Notes: generated by a model not told the origin, from the letters alone. 64,000 bases of DNA from Brevibacterium sp. XM4083 (GCF_006489205.2 NZ_VFYR02000001.1:1210555-1274554); one strand, 5' to 3'; counted from the stretch's first letter, positions 44,825-54,584 are shown. Program-made: numbers and translations.

Positions 44825-45856
44825 TCAGGGTGCAGTGCCCAGCCGCGCGAGGGCTGAGAGGACACGGTCACGGACGCGCCCGACCGGTCCACCGGCCAAC
44901 GCCACTCCCGAGGCGACGCTCGCGCCCGAGTGGATGACCTGCGGAGTCACCACGCGGCGGCGAGAGTAGCGTGCGAGCGCCGACGCCGGTTCGTCGGCGT
45001 TGAGGAGTTCGGCGAGGGTGACGGCATCGCAGATCGACTCGCACGCCCCACGGCCGAGGTTCGGCTGCATCGCGTGGGCGGAGTCGCCGATGAGCACGGT
45101 CCGGCCACGGACGAAGGACCGCAGGGGACGAGACACGTGGATGCCGCTGATCACGGTCTGCCCGGTCCTTGCGGCCTCGACGACCGCGGTGACCGGGGAG
45201 GGGAAGACCCGCGCCGCCCTGCGGAGATGGTCGAGCCCTGCCGCCGTGGTCGCAAACCGGCGTTCGGGGAAGGCGGTGAACCAGTTGGTCCGGTTCCCCG
45301 GCAGCGGGGTGATGCCGAAGAGCATCCGATCGCCCCAGTACTCGGTGACGGCGCCGGCGGAGAGGTCGGCGTCGATGACTCCGCGGATGACCGTGAGCGG
45401 AGGGCGTCGAGGCGCGGTTCGGCCTCCCCAGGCTCCGGATCGGACCGCGCTGCGGGCACCGTCGGCGCCGACGAGGACATCGGCCGCAAGCGTCGTCGGG
45501 TCGGCTACCTCCCCGGTGAGCAGGGGTGTCGAGGCCGGTCGGGCGGCGGTGAGGAGGGAGTGGAGCTGTGCGCGGCCGATCATCAGCGCGCCGAGGCGGG
45601 GCGGCCGGGCGAGGAGGCGACCGTCGGAGCTGCGGATCGTCGCCTCGTCGACGCGGACGCCCGACTTTTCGACCGCAGTGCTCAGGCCTGCCCGGCGCAG
45701 GGCGGTCATGGCGGAGGGAAAGAGGGCGAACGCCGTGTCCAGGGCTCTCGCCTGGGGATCGCGTTCGTGGACGGTCACCGTCCACTCGGGCCGGTCGAGC
45801 GCGGCGGCCAGGGTCGCCCCGGCGATTCCGCTGCCGATGATCCGCACGCTCGTCAT
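44825..45856 (-). CDS. FAD-dependent monooxygenase (PHBH-like)
   Basis: A 343-residue flavoprotein monooxygenase. The FAD dinucleotide motif is IIGSGIAGATLAAAL (residues 6-20), the middle motif is VLVGADGARSAVR and the second FAD motif is TVLIGDSAHAMQPNLGRGA, with catalytic-loop context. The substrate is unknown; relatives hydroxylate aromatic acids or polyketides. TATCGT (45868-45863) ends 6 nt before the ATG at 45856, with no Shine-Dalgarno. Only 55 bp separate it from the divergent FAH-family gene, so their promoters are back to back. Confidence 0.88.
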   Translation of the reverse strand: MTSVRIIGSGIAGATLAAALDRPEWTVTVHERDPQARALDTAFALFPSAMTALRRAGLSTAVEKSGVRVDEATIRSSDGRLLARPPRLGALMIGRAQLHSLLTAARPASTPLLTGEVADPTTLAADVLVGADGARSAVRSGAWGGRTAPRRPPLTVIRGVIDADLSAGAVTEYWGDRMLFGITPLPGNRTNWFTAFPERRFATTAAGLDHLRRAARVFPSPVTAVVEAARTGQTVISGIHVSRPLRSFVRGRTVLIGDSAHAMQPNLGRGACESICDAVTLAELLNADEPASALARYSRRRVVTPQVIHSGASVASGVALAGGPVGRVRDRVLSALARLGTAP

Positions 45857-45911
45857 GCCGTCACGATACCGCGACCCGAGCGAAGCGAACTCGGCGTCTA
45901 GACTGGGCATC
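45857..45911. promoter_or_regulatory. Back-to-back leaderless promoters
   Basis: The 55-bp gap between two divergent start codons holds TATCGT on the minus strand (45868-45863) and TAGACT on the plus strand (45899-45904). They end 6 and 7 nt from their ATGs. The -35 regions would overlap in the centre, so the two promoters could exclude each other. Confidence 0.55.
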
Positions 45912-46718
45912 ATGCGTATTGCGAGATTTGTGCACAAGGACGAACCCGCCTACGGAGTCGTCGAAGGTGAGGTTCCGCCGATCGAGAACGGGCAGTGGGA
46001 CACCTCGGGTCTCAGCCTCGCCGTCCTCGACTCCGACCCCTTCTTCGCTCCCGCGCAGTCGACGGGGGAGCGGCTGAAGTTCGACGACGTGCGCCTCCTC
46101 TCGCCGATCCTGCCGCGATCGAAGGTCATCGGCGTCGGCCGGAACTTCGCCGACCACGCCGCCGAACTCGGCAACGAGGTGCCGGTGACCCCGGTGACGT
46201 TCTTCAAGCCGAACACCTCGGTCATCGGACCCGGCGACCCCATCCGCCTGCCCGCGATCAGTGAGTACGTCTCCTACGAGGCCGAGCTCGCCGTCATCAT
46301 CGGACGCGTGTCGAAGGGCGTGAAGGCGGAGAACGCACTCGACCACGTCCTCGGGTACACCTCGGCGAACGATGTCACCCTGCGCGACCTGCAGAAGTCG
46401 GACACGCAGTGGACCCGGGCCAAGGGCTTCGACACCTCGTGCCCGCTGGGCCCGTGGATCGAGACCGACCTCGACGTCGACGACCTGAGCATCCGTTCGT
46501 GGGTCAATGGTGACCTCAAGCAGGACGGGACGACCGCGGACTTCATCTTCGACATCCCGACGATCATCGAGCACCTCTCCGAGACGATCACGCTGCTGCC
46601 CGGCGACGTCATCCTCACCGGCACGCCCGCCGGGGTCGGTCGGATCGTCGCCGGCGACCGCGTCGACATCGCCATCGACGGTCTCGGAGTGCTCTCCAAC
46701 CCCGTCATGGACGCCTGA
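45912..46718 (+). CDS. Fumarylacetoacetate hydrolase family protein
   Basis: A 268-residue FAH-family protein (the type also found next to gltX in mycobacteria). Diagnostic stretches are [47 protein letters not shown] (acidic metal ligands), [14 protein letters not shown] and [16 protein letters not shown]. Such enzymes hydrolyse C-C bonds of dioxo acids or decarboxylate oxaloacetate; the substrate here is unknown. TAGACT ends 7 nt before the ATG. gltX follows after 64 bp and may be read through. Confidence 0.9.
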   Translation: MRIARFVHKDEPAYGVVEGEVPPIENGQWDTSGLSLAVLDSDPFFAPAQSTGERLKFDDVRLLSPILPRSKVIGVGRNFADHAAELGNEVPVTPVTFFKPNTSVIGPGDPIRLPAISEYVSYEAELAVIIGRVSKGVKAENALDHVLGYTSANDVTLRDLQKSDTQWTRAKGFDTSCPLGPWIETDLDVDDLSIRSWVNGDLKQDGTTADFIFDIPTIIEHLSETITLLPGDVILTGTPAGVGRIVAGDRVDIAIDGLGVLSNPVMDA

Positions 46719-46782
46719 GCCGAACCTGCTCGCCCCTGCACGAAAACTACACAAACCACCACTCCTTGGAGCCGATCACCAC

Positions 46783-48249
46783 ATGACCGTCAAAGTCCGC
46801 TTCTGTCCCTCGCCCACCGGCACGCCGCACGTCGGCATGGTCCGCACTGCCCTGTTCAACTGGGCCTACGCCAAGCACACCGGCGGCACCTTCGTCTTCC
46901 GCATCGAGGACACCGACGCCGCCCGCGACTCCGAGGAGAGCTTCTCCCAGGTCGTCGAGGCGATGAAGTGGCTCGGGCTCGACTGGGACGAGGGCATCGA
47001 GGTCGGCGGACCCGACGGCCCCTACCGGCAGTCAGAGCGCGGTGACATCTACGCAGGCGTCATCGAGAAGCTCAAGGACGCCGGACACATCTACGAGTCC
47101 TATTCGACGAACGAAGAGGTCGAAGCCCGCCACACCGCCGCCGGCCGCGACCCCAAGCTCGGCTACGACGGCTTCGACCGCGACCTCACCGACGAGCAGA
47201 TCGCCGCGTTCCGGGCCGATGGCCGTGAGCCCGTGTGGCGGGTGCGCATGCCCGATGCCGACATCACCTTCACCGACCTCGTCCGCGGCGAGATCACCTT
47301 CAAGGCCGGCACGATCCCCGACTTCGTCGTCGTCCGCGCGAACGGCCAGCCGCTCTATACGCTGGTCAACCCCGTCGACGATGCGCTCATGGGCATCACC
47401 CATGTGCTCCGCGGCGAGGACCTCCTCTCCTCGACCCCGCGTCAGATCGTCCTCTACGAAGCCCTCAAAGACATCGGCATCGCGGAGGCGACCCCCGAGT
47501 TCGGTCACCTGCCCTACGTCATGGGCCAGGGGAACAAGAAGCTGTCCAAGCGCGACCCCGAGTCGAACCTCTTCCTCCACCGTGAGCACGGGTTCATCCC
47601 CGAAGGGCTCATCAACTACCTCGGTCTGCTCGGCTGGTCGATCGGTCCCGACCGTGACGTGTTCACCGTCGACGAGTTCACCCAGGCCTTCGACATCCAC
47701 GACGTCCTGCCCAACCCGGCGCGCTTCGACATCAAGAAGGCGACGGCGATCAACGCCGACCACATCCGAATGCTCGCCCCGGACGACTTCCGTGACCGCC
47801 TCATCCCCTACCTCCAGGCCGCCGAGGTGCTCCCGGCCGAACCGACGGATGCTCAGCTGGCGATCCTCGACCAGGCGGCACCGCTCGTCCAGACCCGGAT
47901 GAACCTCCTCGGCGAGGCGCCCGACCTCCTCGCCTTCCTCTTCACCCCCGATGTCGAGCTGACGATGTCCGAGGACGGGCTCAAGACCCTCAAGGACTCC
48001 GCCCCCGAGGTGCTCGCCGCCTCGATCGAGGTCCTCGAGGGACTCGAGGACTGGAGGACGGAGAGGCTCCAGGCCGTGCTCGAGGAGAAGCTGGTGAACG
48101 AGATGGAGATCAAGCCGCGCCTGGCCTACGGCCCGCTGCGCGTCGCCGTCTCCGGGCGCCGCGTCTCCCCGCCGCTGTTCGAGTCACTCGAGATCCTCGG
48201 CAAGGAGTCCTCGCTCACCCGTCTGCGCGCGCTGGCGGCGCAGCTGTGA
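46783..48249 (+). CDS. gltX: Glutamyl-tRNA synthetase
   Basis: A 488-residue class I synthetase. The HIGH-type motif is [19 protein letters not shown] (residues 10-28), with HVG in place of HIG. The KMSKS-type loop is [13 protein letters not shown] (about 251). [20 protein letters not shown] is also typical. A C-terminal anticodon-binding domain is present. It charges tRNA-Glu, and in most actinobacteria also tRNA-Gln, which is then amidated by GatCAB; no GlnRS is in view. It ends in a 4-bp overlap with the peptidase gene, and both cognate tRNA genes follow at 49.7 kb. Confidence 0.96.
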   Translation: MTVKVRFCPSPTGTPHVGMVRTALFNWAYAKHTGGTFVFRIEDTDAARDSEESFSQVVEAMKWLGLDWDEGIEVGGPDGPYRQSERGDIYAGVIEKLKDAGHIYESYSTNEEVEARHTAAGRDPKLGYDGFDRDLTDEQIAAFRADGREPVWRVRMPDADITFTDLVRGEITFKAGTIPDFVVVRANGQPLYTLVNPVDDALMGITHVLRGEDLLSSTPRQIVLYEALKDIGIAEATPEFGHLPYVMGQGNKKLSKRDPESNLFLHREHGFIPEGLINYLGLLGWSIGPDRDVFTVDEFTQAFDIHDVLPNPARFDIKKATAINADHIRMLAPDDFRDRLIPYLQAAEVLPAEPTDAQLAILDQAAPLVQTRMNLLGEAPDLLAFLFTPDVELTMSEDGLKTLKDSAPEVLAASIEVLEGLEDWRTERLQAVLEEKLVNEMEIKPRLAYGPLRVAVSGRRVSPPLFESLEILGKESSLTRLRALAAQL

Positions 48250-49529
48250 ACGTCCACCCATGGCAGCGCGGGGTCCTTCATCTCCGTGACGTGACCGTCG
48301 AGGTCCCGCTCGACCATTTCGGTCGGCTCGACGCGGACTCGGCGGCCTCTGCGAGGATCGAGGTCTTCGCCCGGATCGTCGCCGATGAGGCCGAGAGCTC
48401 CAAGCCCTACCTCGTCTTCCTCCAGGGCGGACCCGGATTCGAGGCGCCTCGCCCGACGACTCCGGTGGGGCAGGGCTCGTGGCTGGCCCGGGCGCTCGAG
48501 GACTTCCAGGTGGTCATGCTCGACCAGCGGGGGACCGGAAAGTCGAGTCCGATCGGCTCGGTCGAGGGCCGGATCACCGGTCTCGACATCGCCGGCGACG
48601 ATCCCGAGGCCATCGCCGAGGTGCTCGCGTGCTACCGGGCGGACTCGATCGTCGAGGACGCCGAGGCGCTGCGCCGTGAGCTCGGCGTCGACCGCTGGTC
48701 GGTGCTCGGGCAGTCCTTCGGCGGTTTCACCGCTCTGCGCTACGTCTCCGCGCACTCGGAGTCGCTCACCGAGGCCTACTTCACCGGCGGGCTGCTCGCG
48801 ATCGGGGTCGATCCCGTCGACGTCTATCGGGCGACGTGGGCGCAGATGATGCGCAAGTCCGAGCAGCACTACCGGAACTTCCCCGGCGATCGCGACCGGA
48901 TGGCCGCGCTCATGGACCTCGCCGGAGCCGACGGCGGCATCGCGCTGCCCGGCGGGGCACGGGCGACGACCGAGCGGGTGCGCCTCCTCGGCCACCACCT
49001 CGGCGCCTCCGACGGACCTGAGGCCCTCCACTACCTCCTCGATCTCGATCCGGGCTCCTCCGGCCTGCGCCATGATCTCGCAGGTGCCCTGCCGTTCTCG
49101 GGACGCAACCCGCTGTACGCGGTCGTCCACGAATCGTGCTGGGCCGACGGGACCGTGACGAACTGGGCGGCGAGGCGGGCGATGCCTGCGGAGGTCCGTG
49201 ACGATCCCACCCTGCTCGCCGGTGAGCATGCCGGCCCTGAGTCCTTCGCCGAGGATCCCGAGCTCGCACCGTTCGCCGAGGTGGCCGAGGTCGTCGCCGC
49301 CTATGAGTGGCCGAAGCTCTACGACGTCGATGCGCTGCGGGCCTCGACCGTGCGCGGGGCCGCTGCCGTGTACTTCGAGGACGCCTACGTCCCTGCCGAG
49401 TACTCTCTGGCCACGGCCGAGCTCATGGACGGCGTGCGCCCGTGGGTGACGAACGAGTACGAGCACAACGGCCTGCGCGCCGACGGCTACCGGGTCCTCG
49501 ACCGACTCATCACGCTCGCGAGGGCGTGA
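48246..49529 (+). CDS. Alpha/beta hydrolase, proline iminopeptidase-like (S33)
   Basis: A 427-residue S33-type hydrolase. The oxyanion region is [13 protein letters not shown], followed by [11 protein letters not shown]. The nucleophile is Ser in [14 protein letters not shown] (about residue 157). The C-terminus holds the acidic residue and His in [13 protein letters not shown]. Members release N-terminal proline from peptides. The GTG at 48246 overlaps the gltX stop (GTGA). It lies between gltX and its two tRNA genes. Confidence 0.87.
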   Translation: MNVHPWQRGVLHLRDVTVEVPLDHFGRLDADSAASARIEVFARIVADEAESSKPYLVFLQGGPGFEAPRPTTPVGQGSWLARALEDFQVVMLDQRGTGKSSPIGSVEGRITGLDIAGDDPEAIAEVLACYRADSIVEDAEALRRELGVDRWSVLGQSFGGFTALRYVSAHSESLTEAYFTGGLLAIGVDPVDVYRATWAQMMRKSEQHYRNFPGDRDRMAALMDLAGADGGIALPGGARATTERVRLLGHHLGASDGPEALHYLLDLDPGSSGLRHDLAGALPFSGRNPLYAVVHESCWADGTVTNWAARRAMPAEVRDDPTLLAGEHAGPESFAEDPELAPFAEVAEVVAAYEWPKLYDVDALRASTVRGAAAVYFEDAYVPAEYSLATAELMDGVRPWVTNEYEHNGLRADGYRVLDRLITLARA

Positions 49530-49586
49530 GGGACGCGGTCCTCCCTCTCCGCCTCGGCGGTGTTAAGAAGGTCACACGGTTTGGAT

Positions 49587-49616
49587 TTGGCGGCGGGGGA
49601 GGGGCCTGTGTAAAGT
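49587..49616 (+). promoter_or_regulatory. Candidate tRNA operon promoter
   Basis: TTGGCG (49587-49592) and TAAAGT (49611-49616) are 18 bp apart, about 50 nt before the first tRNA. TTATAT overlaps the -10 as an alternative. The palindrome GGAATTCC lies in the transcribed leader. Confidence 0.5.
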
Positions 49617-49665
49617 TATATCTCGTTGCTGAGGGGAATTCCTCCAGGGAAGTCCCGCATAGCAG

Positions 49666-49737
49666 TGGGGTATGGTGTAATTGGCAGCACGAGTGATTCT
49701 GGTTCACTTAGTCTAGGTTCAAGTCCTGGTACCCCAG
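49666..49737 (+). tRNA. tRNA-Gln (CUG anticodon)
   Basis: A 72-nt tRNA with acceptor arms TGGGGTA (49666-49672) and TACCCCA (49730-49736) and discriminator G. The anticodon stem AGTGA/TCACT encloses loop TTCTGGT with anticodon CTG at 49699-49701. The T-arm carries GGTTCAAGTCC. The 3' CCA is not encoded. Confidence 0.95.
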
Positions 49738-49774
49738 CGGACAGCTTCAGAGCGATCTGAGGATCTGTTCATCG

Positions 49775-49847
49775 GCCCCCGTCGTCTAGTGGCCTAGGAC
49801 GCCGCCCTCTCAAGGCGGTAACGGCAGTTCGAATCTGCTCGGGGGTA
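49775..49847 (+). tRNA. tRNA-Glu (CUC anticodon)
   Basis: A 73-nt tRNA with acceptor GCCCCCG (49775-49781) pairing with 49840-49846 and a terminal G-U wobble. The anticodon stem CCGCC/GGCGG encloses loop CTCTCAA with anticodon CTC at 49809-49811. The T-arm carries AGTTCGAATCT. It is 37 nt after tRNA-Gln; CCA is not encoded. Confidence 0.95.
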
Positions 49848-49851
49848 CGGT

Positions 49852-49885
49852 TGAGCCCCGCACCGATCCATCGGTGCGGGGCTCA
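49852..49885. terminator. Terminator after tRNA-Glu
   Basis: A perfect 16-bp stem (49852-49867 with 49870-49885) and a 2-nt loop, arm TGAGCCCCGCACCGAT. It is shared by the tRNA unit and the convergent DUF4282 gene. Confidence 0.85.
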
Positions 49886-49897
49886 CTCTATTCAACC

Positions 49898-50707
49898 TCA
49901 CCGACCGGATGAGTCGGCGATGCGCTTCGTGTGCTCGGCGGTCTTGACGCTGGCGACGATGAGCTCGAGGACGAGACGGACGAAGATCACCCACAGGGCC
50001 GGCCCGATCCAGCCGAAGATGATCGTGAGGACGAGCGGCCACGCATTGAACGAGGGCTCAGGGTTGAACATCGTCGGGGTGTTCGCCGCGGCTCCGATCG
50101 CGATCGCCGAGAGGATCGCTCCCAACCACCACAGTCCTGCGACGATGATGGCGAGCAGGTAGATGATCCCGGCCCAGCGCACGGCGACGAAGTTCTCGAA
50201 GCGGAAGTCGAAGAGCGACTTGAGGAATCCCGGCTCCGAGGGCTGACCGGGCTGACCGTAGCCGGCCTCGTGACCGTAGGGCGCGGCCTGACCGTAGTGC
50301 TGATGCTGACCGTGCGTCCCCGCCTGACCGTAGGGGCCGGGTGCTCCGTATCCGCCGGACTGGCCGTAGCTGGCCGACTGACCGTAGCCGCCGGACTGTG
50401 CGTAGCCGTCCGACTGGCCGTAGCCGCTGGATTGTGCGTAGCCGTCGTACGGGCTGCCGTCGTACGGGCTGCCGGCCTGCGGCTGACTGCCGTACTGCTG
50501 CGGCGGCTGACTGCCGGTCGGCAGTACCGATTCGTTCGATGAGGCGGCCGCCGGATCGTGGCTGCGGTCAGGCCCGCCCTGCGACGACGGCGAATCGCCC
50601 CGCGACGAGAGCGAATCGCCCTGCTGCTGCCGCGAATCGCCCGGTTGGGAGGACGGGGTGTCGGGGCGGTTGGGGTCCTGGTTCGGGTCCTGCGGGGACG
50701 TCGTCAT
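49898..50707 (-). CDS. DUF4282 membrane protein with YGQ-rich N-terminal tail
   Basis: A 269-residue membrane protein. Residues 1-165 are a disordered tail rich in Gly, Tyr, Gln and Ser with repeated GYGQS/GYAQS units. Residues about 170-265 are a DUF4282-type domain ([20 protein letters not shown], two membrane spans, [22 protein letters not shown] end). The function of DUF4282 is unknown. ATG 50707 follows GAGAGAGG. No operon partner is apparent. Confidence 0.85.
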   Translation of the reverse strand: MTTSPQDPNQDPNRPDTPSSQPGDSRQQQGDSLSSRGDSPSSQGGPDRSHDPAAASSNESVLPTGSQPPQQYGSQPQAGSPYDGSPYDGYAQSSGYGQSDGYAQSGGYGQSASYGQSGGYGAPGPYGQAGTHGQHQHYGQAAPYGHEAGYGQPGQPSEPGFLKSLFDFRFENFVAVRWAGIIYLLAIIVAGLWWLGAILSAIAIGAAANTPTMFNPEPSFNAWPLVLTIIFGWIGPALWVIFVRLVLELIVASVKTAEHTKRIADSSGR

Positions 50708-50902
50708 AGTCGACCTCTCTCTCGGCGGTGCTGATTGCCAGATGGACGATGTGACGCCGCCCACCTGCGTCTTCGCAATCTATCAGGGCATCTTCACCGG
50801 CCGCTGGCTGTCCGTCACAGCGCGCCGATCATCGACGCGAACACACAGGTTCCATTCAAGCGGAGCAGGTCGAAAGGGAGCGGACCGGGAGAGGCACCGG
50901 GC

Positions 50903-51829
50903 TCAGACCAGTCGGATGCCCCACTCGACCGCGAGTGTTCCGCCGGGCTCGACGACATCGACGTCTTCTCCGGTCGCGAAGGCATTGGGCGGGCAGGTCA
51001 TCGGCTCGATCGCGAGCGCGCGGCGGGAGAGTCCGTCGCCGAGTTCGTCCCCCGTGTAGACCTGCCAGTTGCGGAATCCCGAGTCGACGTCGATGACCGT
51101 CTCCCGACCGTCGGCACCCCTGAGCCGCGCCCGCGACCGGCCGTCGGGGTCTCGGCGCGGCTGACCGAACGCATCGTCGAGTTGCGTCCCGTCCACGCTG
51201 CGCAGGGCGCGGAAGTCCTTGCACGTGAGGCAATCGGACATCTCCGCTTCGTGGTCGAGAGGGACCTCCGAACCGTCGTCGAACGGGCGCGACTCCACGG
51301 GGATGAGGCGCTCATCGGGGACGAGCCAGGTTCCGGCGGGAATGACCAGCTGCGCGGCGTCGACGTACTCGGCCCCCGGATGAAACCACGGGTGGAAGCC
51401 GAAGCCGAACGGAGCCGCTTCGGTGCCGATGTTCTCAGCACGCGCGTGGACCCGCAGTCCCTCCTCGCCGAGGTCGTAGCGGACGGTGAGAAGGAATCGG
51501 AACGGGTACCCGGGTGAAGGGGAGAGCTGCGTCGTGAGCGTCACCGAAGTCTCCGTCGCCTCGACGACGTCCCATTCGACGTCGATGACCAGCCCGTGCA
51601 GAGCGGTGTTCCGTGCCGGCTCGGTGATCGGAAGCTGGTGGACCGTGCCGTCGAACTCGTAGCGTCCGTCGGCGATGCGGTTGGGCCACGGCGCGAGCAC
51701 CGCGCCGTCGGAGGTGCCCGTCTCGACGACGACGGATCGTCCCGCAACCGTATAGTCGCGCAGGCTCGCGCCGACCGGGGAGACGACAGCAGTGCTTGTC
51801 CCATAGGCGAGGTCGATGAAGTCGGTCAT
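50903..51829 (-). CDS. Aldose 1-epimerase family protein
   Basis: A 308-residue galactose mutarotase-like protein that would interconvert sugar anomers before GalK. Family segments are LAPWPNRIADGRYEFDG, NTALHGLVIDVEWDV (with the His region), FGFGFHPWFHPG and the acidic C-terminal region YTGDELGDG. GGGAG precedes the ATG. It is divergent from galT with 119 bp between, which supports a role in galactose use. Confidence 0.88.
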   Translation of the reverse strand: MTDFIDLAYGTSTAVVSPVGASLRDYTVAGRSVVVETGTSDGAVLAPWPNRIADGRYEFDGTVHQLPITEPARNTALHGLVIDVEWDVVEATETSVTLTTQLSPSPGYPFRFLLTVRYDLGEEGLRVHARAENIGTEAAPFGFGFHPWFHPGAEYVDAAQLVIPAGTWLVPDERLIPVESRPFDDGSEVPLDHEAEMSDCLTCKDFRALRSVDGTQLDDAFGQPRRDPDGRSRARLRGADGRETVIDVDSGFRNWQVYTGDELGDGLSRRALAIEPMTCPPNAFATGEDVDVVEPGGTLAVEWGIRLV

Positions 51830-51915
51830 GCGGCTCCCGAGTATCGTCGTGGTCGGTGGTCCTGGTCGACGATTGTACGTGCCTCGCCTCTCGCCCGACC
51901 GCAGGGTGTTAGCAT

Positions 51916-51940
51916 TATGATCGAAAATGATCAGTTTTGG
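51916..51940 (+). promoter_or_regulatory. galT promoter with overlapping operator
   Basis: TATGAT (51916-51921) is a likely -10. It overlaps the repeat TGATCGAAAATGATCAGTTT (51918-51937), in which TGATC occurs twice 10 bp apart. This AT-rich block is unlike its surroundings and is a probable repressor site, possibly for the DeoR protein encoded at 56.4 kb. Confidence 0.5.
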
Positions 51941-51948
51941 GAGGTTTG

Positions 51949-53085
51949 ATGACTCTGTTCCGACGGACCGAACTCTCCGACGGTCGGCAGCTCCTCTTCT
52001 TCGAGGACTCCGGCTCGAGCCCCACCGAGATCCGCCCCGACAGCCGTCCCACTGCTGATCGCCCCCGCGGCGGAGCGCTGCGCTTCGACATGCTCACCGG
52101 TGAGTGGGTCGCTGTGGCCACCCACCGCCAGAGCCGGACCCATCTCCCGGATGCCGCAGACTGCCCGCTGTGCCCGTCGACTCCCGAGCGGCCGACGGAG
52201 ATCCCCGCCTCGGATTTCGATGTCGTCGTCTTCGAGAACAGGTTCCCGTCGCTCGGCCCCGCCCTCGGGACGATTCCCTCCGACCCCGGTGAGGCCTTCG
52301 CCGAGGCGGTCGCCGCCCCGGCCGACGCGCAGTCCCACCTCGCCGCCCCCAACGTCGGACGGTGCGAGGTCGTCGTCTTCACCGCGGACCACCACGACTC
52401 GTTCGCCGGCCTCGATTCCCGGAGGGTGCGTACTGTCATCGACGCCTGGGCGCAGAGGACGGCCGAGCTCTCGGCCCTGCCCGGCATCGAACAGGTCTTC
52501 GTCTTCGAGAACCGCGGAGAGGACATCGGGGTGACGATGCACCACCCACACGGCCAGATCTACGCCTACCCCTATGTCACTGCGCGTGCAGCCCGGACGA
52601 CCGCGCGGGCAGCGAGGTATCAGCAGGCGACGGGCCGGCCGCTCATGGGCGATCTTCTCGCCGCAGAACAGGCGGCAGGCGAACGGATGGTGCTCACCTC
52701 CGAGCACTTCTCGGCCTTCGTCCCCTTCGCCGCGCGGTGGCCGATCGAGGTTCACCTCGTCCCGCACAGGCAGGTCGCGACACTGGCCGACCTCACCGAG
52801 GCCGAGCGTGCGGACCTCGCCGAGGTCTACCCCGAACTCCTCCGCCGCCTCGACGGTCTCTACTCCACCCCGACCCCCTACATCGCAGCATGGCATCAGG
52901 TGCCGGTGGGCTGCGAGGACGCGGGGGCGCAGTGGATGCACCTCGAGATCACCAGCCCCCGCCGGGCCGAGCACAAGCTCAAGTTCCTCGCCGGATCGGA
53001 AGCGGCCATGGGGGCCTTCGTCAGCGACGTCTCCGCCGAGGAGACCGCCGCCCGACTGCGGGCGTTGAAGGAGGAGAGCCGATGA
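51949..53085 (+). CDS. galT: Galactose-1-phosphate uridylyltransferase
   Basis: A 378-residue HIT-superfamily enzyme of the Leloir pathway that exchanges UDP between glucose and galactose-1-phosphate. The nucleophile motif is TMHHPHGQIYAYP (His-Pro-His about residues 199-201). N-terminal family segments are LTGEWVAVATHRQSRTH and CPLCP, a probable zinc site, with ENRFPSL after it. GGGAGG precedes the ATG. It overlaps galK by 4 bp. Confidence 0.95.
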   Translation: MTLFRRTELSDGRQLLFFEDSGSSPTEIRPDSRPTADRPRGGALRFDMLTGEWVAVATHRQSRTHLPDAADCPLCPSTPERPTEIPASDFDVVVFENRFPSLGPALGTIPSDPGEAFAEAVAAPADAQSHLAAPNVGRCEVVVFTADHHDSFAGLDSRRVRTVIDAWAQRTAELSALPGIEQVFVFENRGEDIGVTMHHPHGQIYAYPYVTARAARTTARAARYQQATGRPLMGDLLAAEQAAGERMVLTSEHFSAFVPFAARWPIEVHLVPHRQVATLADLTEAERADLAEVYPELLRRLDGLYSTPTPYIAAWHQVPVGCEDAGAQWMHLEITSPRRAEHKLKFLAGSEAAMGAFVSDVSAEETAARLRALKEESR

Positions 53086-54296
53086 GCACGGTCGACGCAC
53101 CGACCCCGGAGAGCCTGGGCCGCGAGTTCGCGGCCCTCTTCGGCTACACACCTCTCGGCACCTTCCGCGCTCCCGGGCGTGTGAACCTCATCGGCGAGCA
53201 CACCGACTACAACTCAGGTCTCGTCCTTCCGATCGCCATCGACCGGGCCGTGCACGTGGCCATCGGTCGGCGACCGGCCGGTCACATGCGAGGCAGCGCG
53301 GAGCCGCCTCGGGGAGTGGAGAGCATCCGCATCGTCTCCGACCACAGAGACGCCGCGGGGCGGCGGCTCGCCGGACAGTTCACGGCCGATGAGCTCGTCC
53401 CCGGTGCGGTGCAGGGATGGATCAGCCACCCGGCCGGAGTCGTCGACGAGATCGCCAAGACCACTGGAGACCGTGTCGGCGGCCTCGATCTCTTCGTCTC
53501 CTCGACTGTGCCCGTCGGAGCCGGTCTCTCGTCGTCCCATGCGCTCGAAGTCGCCGTACTCATCGCCCTCGACGCCATCTGCTGCCTCGGCCTCGACGAT
53601 CGTGAGAAGGTGCTGCTCACCCAGCGGGCGGAGAACGACTTCGTCGGCGCTCCCACGGGGATCGTCGACCAGGCGGCCTCGATCATGACCGCGGCCGGTC
53701 ACGCGCTCTTTCTCGACTGTCGGGATCTGAGCACGCGTCAGATCCCGTTCGATCTCGATGCCGAGGGGCTGCGCCTGCTCGTCATCGACACCCGCGTGAG
53801 CCACTCCCACAGCGAAAGCGGCTACGGCCGGCGGCGACGCACCTGCGAGGAAGCCGCGAGAGTCCTCGGGATCGAGAGCCTCCGCGACCTCGACGACGAC
53901 ACCGACCTCAGCCCGCTCACCGATGAGCAGGGCAAGCGGGTGCGGCACGTCCGCAGTGAGAACGCGCGGGTGCGGGCGACTATCGACCATCTCGACGGTG
54001 GCGGCGGAATCCGCGGCATCGGCGCACTCCTCACCGCCTCCCACCGCTCTCTCGCCGAGGACTACGAGGTCTCATGCGTCGAACTCGACGCTGCTGTCGC
54101 AGCGGCGCTTGAGGGAGGCGCGCTGGGGGCCCGGATGATCGGAGGCGGCTTCGGGGGATCGGCGATCGCTCTTGTCGAGGCCGCCGACGTCGACGTGGTC
54201 GGTGAGGCGATCACGGCCGCGTTCGCAGCACGCGGATATCTCGCCCCCGACATCTTCGCCGTCAGTGCGGGGGAGGGCGCAGGGCGCATCGCCTGA
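53082..54296 (+). CDS. galK: Galactokinase
   Basis: A 404-residue GHMP kinase that phosphorylates galactose at C1. The galactokinase signature GRVNLIGEHTDYNSG lies at residues 32-46. The ATP loop is VPVGAGLSSSHALEVA (about 145-160), and the C-terminal motif is GARMIGGGFGGSAIALV. The catalytic Asp is in PTGIVDQAAS. AAGGAGGAG precedes the ATG, which overlaps the galT stop. It is convergent with the symporter pair, 13 bp apart. Confidence 0.96.
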   Translation: MSTVDAPTPESLGREFAALFGYTPLGTFRAPGRVNLIGEHTDYNSGLVLPIAIDRAVHVAIGRRPAGHMRGSAEPPRGVESIRIVSDHRDAAGRRLAGQFTADELVPGAVQGWISHPAGVVDEIAKTTGDRVGGLDLFVSSTVPVGAGLSSSHALEVAVLIALDAICCLGLDDREKVLLTQRAENDFVGAPTGIVDQAASIMTAAGHALFLDCRDLSTRQIPFDLDAEGLRLLVIDTRVSHSHSESGYGRRRRTCEEAARVLGIESLRDLDDDTDLSPLTDEQGKRVRHVRSENARVRATIDHLDGGGGIRGIGALLTASHRSLAEDYEVSCVELDAAVAAALEGGALGARMIGGGFGGSAIALVEAADVDVVGEAITAAFAARGYLAPDIFAVSAGEGAGRIA

Positions 54297-54309
54297 TCCG
54301 CGGTTGAGG

Positions 54310-54567
54310 CTACTCGCCTGCATCCTCGTCGACGATGCGGATCGGACGCATCCGCGCCCAGATGAAGAAGACCGCCGCGGTGAGGATGAGACCGATGCCG
54401 GTCCAGAGGTTGGCGTCGATTCCCCCGGTCCGGGCCGCCTCGTCCGGAGTGAAACCGATGATGCCGACAAGGGCAAGGATGATTCCGAATATCCCCAACA
54501 GGGCTCCGATGACGTTGCGGATGTCGAAGGCGCCTGCGGTCTTGGTCAGTTCGTTCGGTGTGCTCAT
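54310..54567 (-). CDS. Small two-span membrane protein downstream of the symporter
   Basis: An 85-residue protein with two hydrophobic segments (VIGALLGIFGIILALVGIIG and LWTGIGLILTAAVFFIW) and a basic-then-acidic tail (RMRPIRIVDEDAGE). GGAGAAGGAGAG gives a strong ribosome site 17 bp after the symporter stop, so it is expressed with the symporter. I do not recognise a family; an accessory subunit of the symporter is a plausible inference. Confidence 0.8.
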   Translation of the reverse strand: MSTPNELTKTAGAFDIRNVIGALLGIFGIILALVGIIGFTPDEAARTGGIDANLWTGIGLILTAAVFFIWARMRPIRIVDEDAGE

Positions 54568-54584
54568 TGCGCTCTCCTTCTCCT

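Noticed and set aside
45000-46718. 572-codon frame leading into the FAH-family gene
   Set aside because: The first 300 codons are antisense to the FAD monooxygenase. The family starts at [11 protein letters not shown] (45912).
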